A stretch of DNA of 6,800 nucleotides from an uncultured Opitutia bacterium (GCA_903853185.1 CAINSX010000388.1:1-6800), one strand, 5' to 3'; shown: positions 1 to 6,650, counted from the first letter of the stretch. Numbers and translations: made by a program. Notes: generated from the letters alone by a model not told the origin.

Positions 1-1
1 C

Positions 2-667
2 ACCGGACTGCTGGCTGAGCTCGACTCGAGCTTCGGTGGCAAGGCTTCGGATGAGAGCGTCAAGGCTTACAACGAGTTCTACGAGACGACCTTCCAGCTC
101 ATGAAGAGCACGGATCTCAAGGCGTTCGACATCTCCGCCGAACCGGCCGAGACGAAGGCCCGTTACGGAAAGAGCAAGTTCGGGCAGGGATGCCTGTTGG
201 CTCGTCGTCTCGTCGAAAACGGCGTGCGCTTCGTCGAAGTCGCCATCGGCGGCTGGGACATGCATGCCACTCTCGACAATCGAATGGAAGAAGTCGGCGG
301 CGATTTCGACCGCGTGTACGCCACGCTCATCCAAGACCTCGAAGCCAAGGGCCTGCTGGATTCCACCTTGGTCGTCGTCGCCACCGAATTCGGCCGGAAG
401 CCTGATTTCAGCGGCGGTGGTCGTGGCCACCATCCGCTCGTCTTTTCCTCTGTCCTGGCAGGTGGCGGCGTCAAGCGCGGCTACGTGCACGGCGCCAGCG
501 ACGAGAAGGGCTATGCGCCCAAGGAGAACGGCGTCTCGCCGGGCAGCCTGCATGCGACCATCGCTCATGCCGCCGGATTGCCGGTGCAGACCGATATCAT
601 CACGCCGGCCGGTCGTCCCATGCAGGTCGGCAACAAGGCCGCTCCGCAGGCAGGCGTCTTCGCCTAA
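2..667 (+). CDS. DUF1501 domain protein, C-terminal part (5' end outside window)
   Basis: The frame is open from base 2 to the TAA at 665-667 and gives 221 residues; the true start lies upstream of the window. The family is sulfatase/alkaline-phosphatase-like, usually exported, and common in Planctomycetota and Verrucomicrobiota, often next to DUF1549/DUF1553 cytochrome proteins. Its biochemical role is not established. Visible family hallmarks, in order, are a FGQGCLLARRLVENGVRFVEV-like helix and strand, GGWDMH, the helix ending LEAKGLLDSTLVVVATEFGR, the GRGHHP metal-site-like motif, LAGGGVKRGYVHGASD, and the closing LHATIAHAAGLP segment. The reading frame is intact and the C-terminus looks complete. 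It converges on the minus-strand transferase gene with 20 bp between the stops. A signal peptide, if present, would be in the missing N-terminus. The family assignment is firm; the function is unknown. Confidence 0.9.
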   Translation, partial: TGLLAELDSSFGGKASDESVKAYNEFYETTFQLMKSTDLKAFDISAEPAETKARYGKSKFGQGCLLARRLVENGVRFVEVAIGGWDMHATLDNRMEEVGGDFDRVYATLIQDLEAKGLLDSTLVVVATEFGRKPDFSGGGRGHHPLVFSSVLAGGGVKRGYVHGASDEKGYAPKENGVSPGSLHATIAHAAGLPVQTDIITPAGRPMQVGNKAAPQAGVFA

Positions 668-675
668 GCTTCGTC

Positions 676-694
676 CCGCTGGATAATTCAGCGG
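676..694. terminator. Weak hairpin between convergent genes
   Basis: CCGCTG (676-681) pairs perfectly with CAGCGG (689-694) across a 7-base spacer, and an inner G-T pair could extend the stem. The hairpin overlaps the stop codon of the minus-strand transferase (688-690) and lies just after the DUF1501 stop. There is no T-run on either side, so any bidirectional terminator role is a weak inference. Confidence 0.25.
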
Positions 695-1221
695 TCGAGG
701 ACGACGCTGAGGGCGATATCAGCCTCGCGCACCGAAAGGTGACGCGGGGCTTTTGGCATATGCGGGTGCCACTCGGTCAGAGGCAGACGATGGTATTTGA
801 GCGTGGCCTCGTGTCTGGACCAGGCGGCCGCGAAAGCCGCGGCGGGATCGTCGGAGCCGGCGATGACGGCAGACGAAGGGCCGAGGTAGATCCGGGCCAC
901 TTCGGCACATTCAGCGAAGTCCTTGATGATCGTGGCATCGATGCCGAGCGAATGGCTCTGGGCGAGAGCGAGCCACGCGTCATTCGTCGTATAAGCCAAG
1001 CTGAGCGCCATGGCGCCGCAGCCCGTCAGCTTCGGCCCAGTGGTGGTTTCTTCGAGGGAGGCTGATTCATGACCCCATGCACGGAGGATGGTGAGGGCGC
1101 AGTCGCGAGCGACTTGACGAAGGGTGGAGCGCGGGGTGTCGAGGCGGATGCGAACCACTGCGACCCCTCCTGAGCAAGGGGCGGCTGGCGTCTCCGGCCA
1201 GCGTGTCAGCGTGAGGCTCAT
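688..1221 (-). CDS. Divergent Sfp-type 4'-phosphopantetheinyl transferase
   Basis: Predicted to move the phosphopantetheine arm of CoA to a carrier-protein serine, most likely Ser548 of the synthetase encoded just upstream. I chose the ATG at 1221 (177 residues), 11 nt after the synthetase stop. A TTG at 1269 would add 16 residues and overlap the synthetase. The family core is visible: GID at residues 93-95 supplies the Mg-binding Asp95, and WSRHEATLK (134-142) matches the W-S/T-x-K-E-A-x-x-K signature with Trp134, Glu138 and Lys142. Departures are clear. The SHS motif is replaced by SLAYTT, the second acidic residue of the usual G-x-D-x-E is Thr97, and the Lys of KEA is His137. At 177 residues it is shorter than typical Sfp enzymes (about 220-240), mainly in the N-terminal half. 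Position and motifs support a dedicated activating enzyme; activity is uncertain because of the substitutions. No Shine-Dalgarno sequence is seen before the ATG. Confidence 0.8.
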   Translation of the reverse strand: MSLTLTRWPETPAAPCSGGVAVVRIRLDTPRSTLRQVARDCALTILRAWGHESASLEETTTGPKLTGCGAMALSLAYTTNDAWLALAQSHSLGIDATIIKDFAECAEVARIYLGPSSAVIAGSDDPAAAFAAAWSRHEATLKYHRLPLTEWHPHMPKAPRHLSVREADIALSVVLDR

Positions 1222-1232
1222 CTGGGTCAGGT

Positions 1233-4200
1233 TTAACCGGCGGGACGAGCCGGAGAGCCTATCCAGCAAGAGGAGGCGGGGATGCTCTCGCCTTTCGTGA
1301 CGAGCGTGAGTGGGCCGAGATGGGCATCCTCGCCCACCGAGCTGTCATAGAGAATCGTCGAGGCGGCACCGACGGAGGTACGGGCGCCGATCGAGATTTC
1401 TCCGATCTTCATCACGCGATCCTCGAAGAGGTGCGTCTGCGGCCCGCACGAATGGTTCAGCTCGGCCTCATCGCCGATGGCGACACAGTCGAATTCGTTC
1501 ACGTCGGTCGTGTCCAGGAAGACCCGGCGGCCGACTTGCGTGCCGAGGAGACGCAGCGCCCATGGCAGCATCGGCGTCCCGCGGAGGAAATCCAGGAAGT
1601 TGGGGACGGCCAGTGATTCGTAGACGCAGGTCACCGCTTCACTTAGCCAGACGAAGGGCGACCACATGGGATGCGCTCCGGGGCGGTAGCGGCCGACCAA
1701 GACCCACTTCATGGCTAGGACTAGAACAAAGGAGGCCAAGCCGTACAGGCAGCCGGCCAGAGAGAGGGCGCCGATGGCCCGGAGCCATTGTTCTTCTTCG
1801 GCGTAGGGCATGACCAGGTGGACAATGAGGTAGCCCGTCGCAATGACGAAGGACATCGGTAGCACGATGCGTAGGCTTTCGATGATGGTGCGGGCGCACC
1901 AGCGCGCGGTGGATGGGCGGAAGGTGAGCGAGATATCGAAACCGAGGTCGCCTTCGCGGGCGGGAAGAAGGACGGCGGGGGAGCCGAGCCAGACCTGCTG
2001 GGGGCTCATGCTTTCGTTGGGCGGGGTGCGCGTCTGGACGCCGATGAGCAGGTCGTCAGGGATGATGGCCCCGTCGGCCACATAGGCGCCGTTGCCGAGG
2101 AAAGTGCGTTGGCCGACTGTCGTCGTCTGAAGTGACATCCATCCGCCGCGCTGTTCTTCGTCGCCGAGCGTGACGCCGTCGGCCACGAAGGAGTCATCGC
2201 CAATCGTCAGCAGGTCTGGGATCACTCCTGTGGCCGTGGAGATTTCAGTCCGCCGTCCGATCTTCGCACCCATCAGCCTCAGCCAGGTCGAGGCGAAGAC
2301 CGAGGCGTAAAGACCGTGGAGGGTCTCCAGGCTCGCATCGAGGATGCGTGCGACGACCCATTTACGATAGTAGCCCAGGCTCGTGATGGCCGAAAGCCCA
2401 GTGGCTAGTCGGCGCAGGAAGAATCTTTTTAGCCCCGCGGCCATCAATGCGGTGAGCGTGATGAGCAAGGCGCTGGCCGGGATGGCCAGAAGGAAGAAGA
2501 ACCCGAAGGCGAAGGCAGGCCCGACATCGGATTCGAAGATGTCGAAGTAACGCGCATCGAGCTTGTCGATGAGCATGAAGACCGGGAAGACGGGCAGGAA
2601 GAAGAGGCAGGCTACTGCCAGCGCCGTGGTGGCGAAGAGGCCCATCATCATGGTACGGCGCAGCCGGCTAGCCGGAGGGCGGGGCGGAAGCACCGTGCGG
2701 GCGGCGACTTCCTGTCTGGCCGGTGCGCCGGCCCATTGTTCGCCGGCCGGGATGTGGCGGCCTGCGGCCAGGCTGCTCATCGGGCCCAGATGGGCGCCAG
2801 GGCCGACGTGGGTGTCGTTCTCGAGGACGCAGTTGGACTCGACGCAGGCGCCGGCTCCAATACGCACCCGCCCCACAATCAGCTCACCGCCTTCGACGCG
2901 GGCGTTGCTGATAATCAGGTTGGCGCCGAGGTCGGCAGTCTCCTCGATTTCAAGGAGTTCGGGGGCAGTGACGACCAAGGAGTCAATGAAGACATCCTGG
3001 CCGATCTTCGCTCCTAGAAGTCGCAGGTAAGCGTTGAGCCAAGGAGTGCCGTGAAGGAGTCGGATCGGCGCGAGGACGACCAGTTTCTCTGACAGCCAGA
3101 AACGGAAATACGTCATGCCCCAAAGCGGATAGCGCCCTGGTTCAAGTCTGCCGGTCAGGAGGCGCTTGCCGACGATGGCGATACCGAAGGAGAGGACCTC
3201 GACGATGACGAACGCCGCCAAGGAGAGCATGACCGCCTGCGGGATAGAATCCTCCGGTTCGCCCGTATAAAAGTGATAGGTGAAGAATGGCGCCAACCAG
3301 GAGGCCATGTGACATAGGACCAGGAATGGCAGGCAGAGGCATTGGGCCGCTCCGCAGGCGAAGTGGCGCCAGGCTGAAATGGGCTTGCGGGGTGTTGGCG
3401 CGGCGGAGACGGGCGCCACCCTGAGCCCACGCATCACCGTCGTGATGCCTCCGATGGTTCGCTCACGATAGATGTCGCCGACGCTCAGTTTACGATAGGC
3501 AGGCTGGTTGCGAAGGAGCGAAACCAAGCGAGCGGCCAGCAGGGAATGGCCGCCGAGGTCGGAGAAGAAGTCGTCAGAGGATTTGAGCGAACGACCCGGG
3601 AACAGTTTTTCCAGGGCTTCGAAGAGGCGGGCTTCATCTTCGTCGGATGACACATTGCGTACGTCGATGGGTTGCGTGCGGAGCGGGAGTTTCTGGAGAG
3701 TCTTGCGGTCGATCTTGCCGGAACTCAGGCGGGGCATTTCGGGTAGCAATTCGAAGACCGCCGGCACCATGTAGGCGGGAAGCTCGGCCGAGAGACGTTC
3801 CCGTAATATCGCGATATCGATCGTAGCGTGCGCTGCCGGGACGACGAAGGCGGCGAGTGATTCGATCGAATTGTCCGTGCGGAGAACCACGGCGGCCGCG
3901 CCGATACCTGGCAGGGTGGAGAGGCGGGTCTCGATCTCGCCGAGTTCGACGCGGAAGCCGCGAATCTTCACCTGATCGTCCAGTCGGCCGAGGCAGATGA
4001 TCGCGCCATCTTCTCGCATGCGGGCTAAGTCGCCCGTCAGATACATGGGCGATGCTTCAGGGGAGAGGGCGTGGGGGTTGGCGATGAACTTCGAGGCGGT
4101 CAGTTCAGGCAACCCGACGTAGCCAAGGGCCAATCCCGGGCCCGTGATCGCCAACTGCCCGACTTCGCCGGCTCGGACGAGGCGCATGGATTCGTCGACG

Positions 4201-5186
4201 ATGAGGGCGCCGTAGTTGGGGAGTGGCCGCCCGATCGAGACTTCTTCATCGGGGGTGAGGATGGAAATCGTCGCCGTGACGGTAGTCTCCGTCGGCCCAT
4301 AGGTATTAAACAGTTGGCGGCCTGAGCGTGCGAGGTGGGCGGCCAAGGTCGGGGGGCAGGCTTCGCCGCCGAGGTTGATGAGGCGTACCTTCGGCAGTTC
4401 GCCTTCGATCAGACTCATCAGCGTCGGCACCGCATGCAGGACCGTGATGTGGTTGCGATCCAAGGCGGACACCAAGGCTTCGGGGTCGCCGACGATTTCA
4501 GACGGTGCGATCCAAATCGTGGCGCCGACGAGATAGCTGATCCAGATCTCTTCGAACGACATGTCGAAGGCCACGGAGAAGCCTTGATAGACGACATCAT
4601 CGCAGCGGATGCCGAGTACCTGGTTCTCGCTGCGGAGGAAATGGCAGATGCTCCGTTGACTGATGGCGATGCCCTTGGGCGTGCCGGTGGAGCCCGACGT
4701 GTAGATCACGTAGGCCGTATCTTTCGGCGAAGCGGCCCGAAGCTCGCCTGATGCTTTCGTGTCAGCGAGGAGGTCTTCGATGGCCCAGGCAGTGAGGTCG
4801 AGCGCCCGCAGGGCGGCGAGGTGGGTGCGGGTAGTCAGAACCCCCTTGGCTGCGGCTGAACGAAGGCATAGGGCGATGCGATCGATTGGAGTATCGGCGT
4901 CGAAGGGAAGCCAGGCGGCGCCGTTGAGGGCGATGCCCGCCTGGGCTGTCAATAGGTCGATGCCGCGAGGCAGCCAGAGTCCGACCGTGGCTCCTGGGCC
5001 GATGCCTGACCTCGCCAAGGCGAGGGCGATATGATCTGCGGCGGCGAGCAGTTCGGCGTAGGTGATGGCCTTGTCGCCGAACTTCAGGGCGGCATGGTCA
5101 GGGCTTCGTCGGGCGGTTTGACGGAGAATGTCCGCCAGCGTTTCTTCGCGAAGGAGTTCGGGGCAGGAGGGGCCGTTCAAAATCAT
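1233..5186 (-). CDS. Pls-like membrane NRPS (A-T plus six-TM, three-repeat C-terminus); candidate poly(amino acid) synthetase
   Basis: 1317 residues, ATG at 5186, TAA at 1233-1235. Residues about 15-500 are an adenylation domain: YTSGSTGTPKG (162-172), FDMSFEE (207-213), NTYGPTETT (294-302), YLTGDLAR (382-389), GRLDDQVKIRGFRVELGEIE (400-419), and SSGKIDR with the catalytic Lys491. A carrier domain follows (about 513-590) with DLGGHSLL and the phosphopantetheine site Ser548. The rest (about 605-1317) has six hydrophobic segments near 606-636, 648-674, 845-873, 889-918, 1101-1128 and 1135-1165, arranged in pairs before three related soluble domains. This is the layout of Streptomyces epsilon-poly-L-lysine synthetase (about 1319 residues), in which the A-T part loads one amino acid and the membrane part joins units repeatedly. 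I see no canonical HHxxxDG condensation motif, thioesterase or reductase. By analogy it would act at the cytoplasmic membrane. The substrate is unknown; the inferred pocket is compatible with a basic amino acid. The reading frame is intact. The transferase follows 11 nt downstream and the hydrolase lies 60 bp upstream on the same strand. The architecture is secure; the polymer product is inference. Confidence 0.88.
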   Translation of the reverse strand: MILNGPSCPELLREETLADILRQTARRSPDHAALKFGDKAITYAELLAAADHIALALARSGIGPGATVGLWLPRGIDLLTAQAGIALNGAAWLPFDADTPIDRIALCLRSAAAKGVLTTRTHLAALRALDLTAWAIEDLLADTKASGELRAASPKDTAYVIYTSGSTGTPKGIAISQRSICHFLRSENQVLGIRCDDVVYQGFSVAFDMSFEEIWISYLVGATIWIAPSEIVGDPEALVSALDRNHITVLHAVPTLMSLIEGELPKVRLINLGGEACPPTLAAHLARSGRQLFNTYGPTETTVTATISILTPDEEVSIGRPLPNYGALIVDESMRLVRAGEVGQLAITGPGLALGYVGLPELTASKFIANPHALSPEASPMYLTGDLARMREDGAIICLGRLDDQVKIRGFRVELGEIETRLSTLPGIGAAAVVLRTDNSIESLAAFVVPAAHATIDIAILRERLSAELPAYMVPAVFELLPEMPRLSSGKIDRKTLQKLPLRTQPIDVRNVSSDEDEARLFEALEKLFPGRSLKSSDDFFSDLGGHSLLAARLVSLLRNQPAYRKLSVGDIYRERTIGGITTVMRGLRVAPVSAAPTPRKPISAWRHFACGAAQCLCLPFLVLCHMASWLAPFFTYHFYTGEPEDSIPQAVMLSLAAFVIVEVLSFGIAIVGKRLLTGRLEPGRYPLWGMTYFRFWLSEKLVVLAPIRLLHGTPWLNAYLRLLGAKIGQDVFIDSLVVTAPELLEIEETADLGANLIISNARVEGGELIVGRVRIGAGACVESNCVLENDTHVGPGAHLGPMSSLAAGRHIPAGEQWAGAPARQEVAARTVLPPRPPASRLRRTMMMGLFATTALAVACLFFLPVFPVFMLIDKLDARYFDIFESDVGPAFAFGFFFLLAIPASALLITLTALMAAGLKRFFLRRLATGLSAITSLGYYRKWVVARILDASLETLHGLYASVFASTWLRLMGAKIGRRTEISTATGVIPDLLTIGDDSFVADGVTLGDEEQRGGWMSLQTTTVGQRTFLGNGAYVADGAIIPDDLLIGVQTRTPPNESMSPQQVWLGSPAVLLPAREGDLGFDISLTFRPSTARWCARTIIESLRIVLPMSFVIATGYLIVHLVMPYAEEEQWLRAIGALSLAGCLYGLASFVLVLAMKWVLVGRYRPGAHPMWSPFVWLSEAVTCVYESLAVPNFLDFLRGTPMLPWALRLLGTQVGRRVFLDTTDVNEFDCVAIGDEAELNHSCGPQTHLFEDRVMKIGEISIGARTSVGAASTILYDSSVGEDAHLGPLTLVTKGESIPASSCWIGSPARPAG
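1242..3095 (-). repeat. Three tandem soluble repeats in the synthetase C-terminus
   Basis: Three copies of one domain lie at about residues 698-826, 941-1071 and 1181-1315 of the synthetase. Each begins with a LRLLGAKIG-type segment (LRLLGAKIGQDVFID, LRLMGAKIGRRTEIS, LRLLGTQVGRRVFLD). Each continues with I-G-x-x-hydrophobic turns typical of left-handed beta-helix hexapeptide proteins and closes on W-x-G-x-P-A (WAGAPAR, WLGSPAV, WIGSPAR). Copies 1 and 3 share a preceding HGTP/RGTP motif and a PGxxPxW motif that copy 2 has lost. Only copy 3 carries the His-containing stretch HSCGPQTHLFEDRVMK (1245-1260). The copies are diverged protein repeats, not recent DNA duplications. Confidence 0.75.
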
Positions 5187-5246
5187 CTGTAGGCTGCTTT
5201 GCCTTTTAACCCCGAGTCGCCGCGATAGTCTCGTTCAGGAGGAATT

Positions 5247-5981
5247 TCACGCCATGAGCAGCATCGCGAGGTCGGCGGGCTTTTCCAGATGTACCGCGTG
5301 GCCGGCGCCTTCGATCAGGCTATGGCGTGCTTTCGGAAGGTGGGCGCCCATCTCGTGGGCGATGCGGGTGAACTTCGCGTCGTGTTCGCCGGTGACGAGG
5401 TCGACCGGGAATCGGATTTCTTTCAGCCGATGCCAGAGGGAAGGGAGCGTGCCCGTGCCGACGTTCTCCAAGCTCAGGGCCAGGCCTTCCGGGTTGTTCT
5501 GGGCGCGGCGGGCCAGGATGGGGTCGAGGCGTTCCTTGGGCAGCCGCAACATCGGCTGGAAGAACGTCTGGTTGTGCCAGTACTTGAAGAAGGCTTCCAG
5601 TCCGCGGGTCCGGATGAACTCCGCCAAAGTGGCATCGCCGAGGCGCCGCTCGTTGCGGTCCTCGGGCGTGGCCAGTCCAGGGCTGGCGCCGACCAGGATC
5701 AGGCGACGGACGCGTTCCGGGTGCGCGATGGCCCAGTGGAGGGCGAGTCGTCCGCCCATCGAGTAGCCCAGGAGGGTGATCTGCGGCGCCGTGGCGGCTT
5801 CCGAGATGGCGGCGAGGTGGGCGGGCAGGGAATAGGCGGAAAGGTCTTTTAGGAGCCTTTTAGAGCCATGTCCGGGGAGGTCGGGGCTCGACAGGGTCGA
5901 CCCCGGGGGGAGGAAGGCCCTGAGCGGGTCGAAATCAGCCCCTTGACCGGTGAACCCATGTAAGGCGACGACTTCGTTCAT
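5247..5981 (-). CDS. menH: Alpha/beta hydrolase, MenH-like (SHCHC synthase family)
   Basis: Most like MenH, which makes 2-succinyl-6-hydroxy-2,4-cyclohexadiene-1-carboxylate by losing pyruvate from SEPHCHC in menaquinone synthesis. I chose the ATG at 5981 (244 residues), which puts the oxyanion-loop motif LHGFTG at residues 7-12. The only longer option is a TTG at 6071 that adds 30 proline-rich residues. The catalytic triad is visible: Ser74 in GYSMGGR (72-78), Asp201 in TGEHDAKF (197-204), and His228 in GAGHAVH. MenH-type details also match: DLPGHG (34-39), PGL followed by NERRLGD (101-116), Trp135 in KYWHNQ, and NNPEGLALSLE. It is first in a same-strand block with the synthetase starting 60 bp downstream, so it could instead act as an editing or release hydrolase for that enzyme. 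No other menaquinone gene is in the window. The fold is certain; the MenH reaction is likely but not proven. Confidence 0.75.
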   Translation of the reverse strand: MNEVVALHGFTGQGADFDPLRAFLPPGSTLSSPDLPGHGSKRLLKDLSAYSLPAHLAAISEAATAPQITLLGYSMGGRLALHWAIAHPERVRRLILVGASPGLATPEDRNERRLGDATLAEFIRTRGLEAFFKYWHNQTFFQPMLRLPKERLDPILARRAQNNPEGLALSLENVGTGTLPSLWHRLKEIRFPVDLVTGEHDAKFTRIAHEMGAHLPKARHSLIEGAGHAVHLEKPADLAMLLMA

Positions 5982-6019
5982 CGGGTGGTGAGGGAGCCAG
6001 GGTGGCTGGGCAGGGCCAT
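5978..6019 (-). other. Possible 13-codon upstream ORF overlapping the hydrolase start (ATGA)
   Basis: On the minus strand an ATG at 6019 opens a 13-residue frame (MALPSHPGSLTTR). Its TGA (5980-5978) overlaps the hydrolase ATG (5981-5979) as ATGA, the usual layout for translational coupling. The frame has high GC at third positions. No Shine-Dalgarno sequence precedes either ATG. It may be chance in GC-rich DNA. Confidence 0.2.
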
Positions 6020-6071
6020 GGCGAGGTTGTAGGTCAGGGTATCCCCGGGGAACAGAATAAACAGGGAACAA

Positions 6072-6086
6072 CCTTAACTTTTAAGG
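6072..6086. promoter_or_regulatory. Short palindrome in the divergent intergenic region (candidate operator)
   Basis: CCTTAA (6072-6077), CTT, then TTAAGG (6081-6086) form a perfect 6-bp inverted repeat with a 3-base centre. It lies in the AT-richest part of the 125-bp gap between the divergent hydrolase (start 5981) and flavin reductase (start 6107), the place where promoters for both are expected. I could not make a convincing -35/-10 pair on either strand. No T-run follows, so an operator is likelier than a terminator. Confidence 0.22.
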
Positions 6087-6106
6087 GTAGAAGTATCACC
6101 CCCGCT

Positions 6107-6592
6107 ATGCCTGGCATCCGCGTAAAACCATGGAACCGTGTCGACGGCCCTATCTACAGCTTAGCCACTACGGCCAACGGCAAGGGTAACCTGAATATTT
6201 GTAGTTACGTCACTCCGATTTCGATGAAGCCCAAGCGCTTCATCATCGGTGTCTACAAGGACACCAAGACCTTGGCTAATCTGGAGATCAATCCGATCGG
6301 CCTGCTCAACTACATGGCCAAGGATCAGGCCAACCATATTAAGCTGCTCGGCAAGAAGTCCGGTAATTCGACGGACAAGATCACGCAGCTCGGCAATCAG
6401 ATCGAACACGTCGGCGACGGTTTGTTCATGCTCAAGGGGTCGATTGCCACGCTGCGCTTGAAGTTCATGGAGCGGATGGATTGCGGCGACCACTGGGCTT
6501 GGCTCGCGCATGTCGAATCTTACGAGAACCTCCGTGAGGCGCCTCCGCTCATGCTGGAAGAGCTTAAGAAGTTGAAGCTGATCTTGGCCTAA
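6107..6592 (+). CDS. Flavin reductase-like FMN-binding protein
   Basis: 161 residues from the ATG at 6107 to the TAA at 6590-6592. The frame can be extended upstream to 6002, but those extra 35 residues show no family similarity and would cover the divergent promoter region, so I use the internal ATG. The family (split-barrel flavin reductase/FMN-binding) reduces or binds flavin, usually with NAD(P)H, to serve a partner oxygenase or as an oxidoreductase. Evidence is the N-terminal strand PIYSLATTANGKGNLNICSY (15-34), the following TPISMKPKRFIIGVY (36-50) typical of the flavin-binding region, a TLANLEINP helix (55-63), and the closing GDHWAWLAHVESY (127-139), like the GDHxxxxGxV strand of the family. 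At about 160 residues it is within the usual range. It is divergent from the hydrolase-synthetase block, so any functional link is open. The substrate and partner cannot be told from the sequence. Confidence 0.8.
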   Translation: MPGIRVKPWNRVDGPIYSLATTANGKGNLNICSYVTPISMKPKRFIIGVYKDTKTLANLEINPIGLLNYMAKDQANHIKLLGKKSGNSTDKITQLGNQIEHVGDGLFMLKGSIATLRLKFMERMDCGDHWAWLAHVESYENLREAPPLMLEELKKLKLILA

Positions 6593-6601
6593 GGGCCAAA
6601 A

Positions 6602-6640
6602 GGGGACACGCTGGCACGGGGGGCATGGGGACACGGGGAG
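6602..6640. repeat. G-rich intergenic stretch with two GGGGACAC copies
   Basis: GGGGACAC occurs at 6602-6609 and again at 6627-6634, a 25-base offset, within a strongly G-rich non-coding stretch just after the flavin reductase stop. On the other strand it reads GTGTCCCC followed by TTTT. It looks unlike the flanking coding DNA and could be part of a dispersed intergenic repeat, which one copy of the region cannot show. Confidence 0.35.
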
Positions 6641-6650
6641 AATGTAGGGC

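Noticed and set aside
739..1065. Plus-strand frame of 108 codons antisense to the phosphopantetheinyl transferase
   Set aside because: It is a shadow frame; the minus strand carries the transferase motifs.
1222..1269. TTG start at 1269 for the transferase, overlapping the synthetase by 37 bp
   Set aside because: The ATG at 1221, 11 nt after the synthetase stop, is the better start codon. The extra 16 residues carry no family motif.
1310..5034. Numerous open frames of 60-167 codons on both strands inside the synthetase gene
   Set aside because: They are shadows of a GC-rich 3.9-kb gene. They are Arg-, Ser- or Gly-rich, have no domain signals, and overlap an intact frame with strong motifs throughout.
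5254..5766. Plus-strand frame starting ATG at 5254 with a good AGGAGG (5237-5242) 11 nt upstream
   Set aside because: It lies wholly antisense to the MenH-like hydrolase, whose catalytic motifs are clear. The plus-strand protein is Arg/Ser-rich with no recognisable motif, and the AGGAGG is a coincidence.
6043..6050. CCCCGGGG palindrome
   Set aside because: It is a short GC palindrome expected by chance in this composition, with no supporting context.
6002..6106. N-terminal extension of the flavin reductase frame back to 6002
   Set aside because: The 35 extra residues do not resemble the family and cover the divergent intergenic region. The ATG at 6107 begins right at the family-like sequence.
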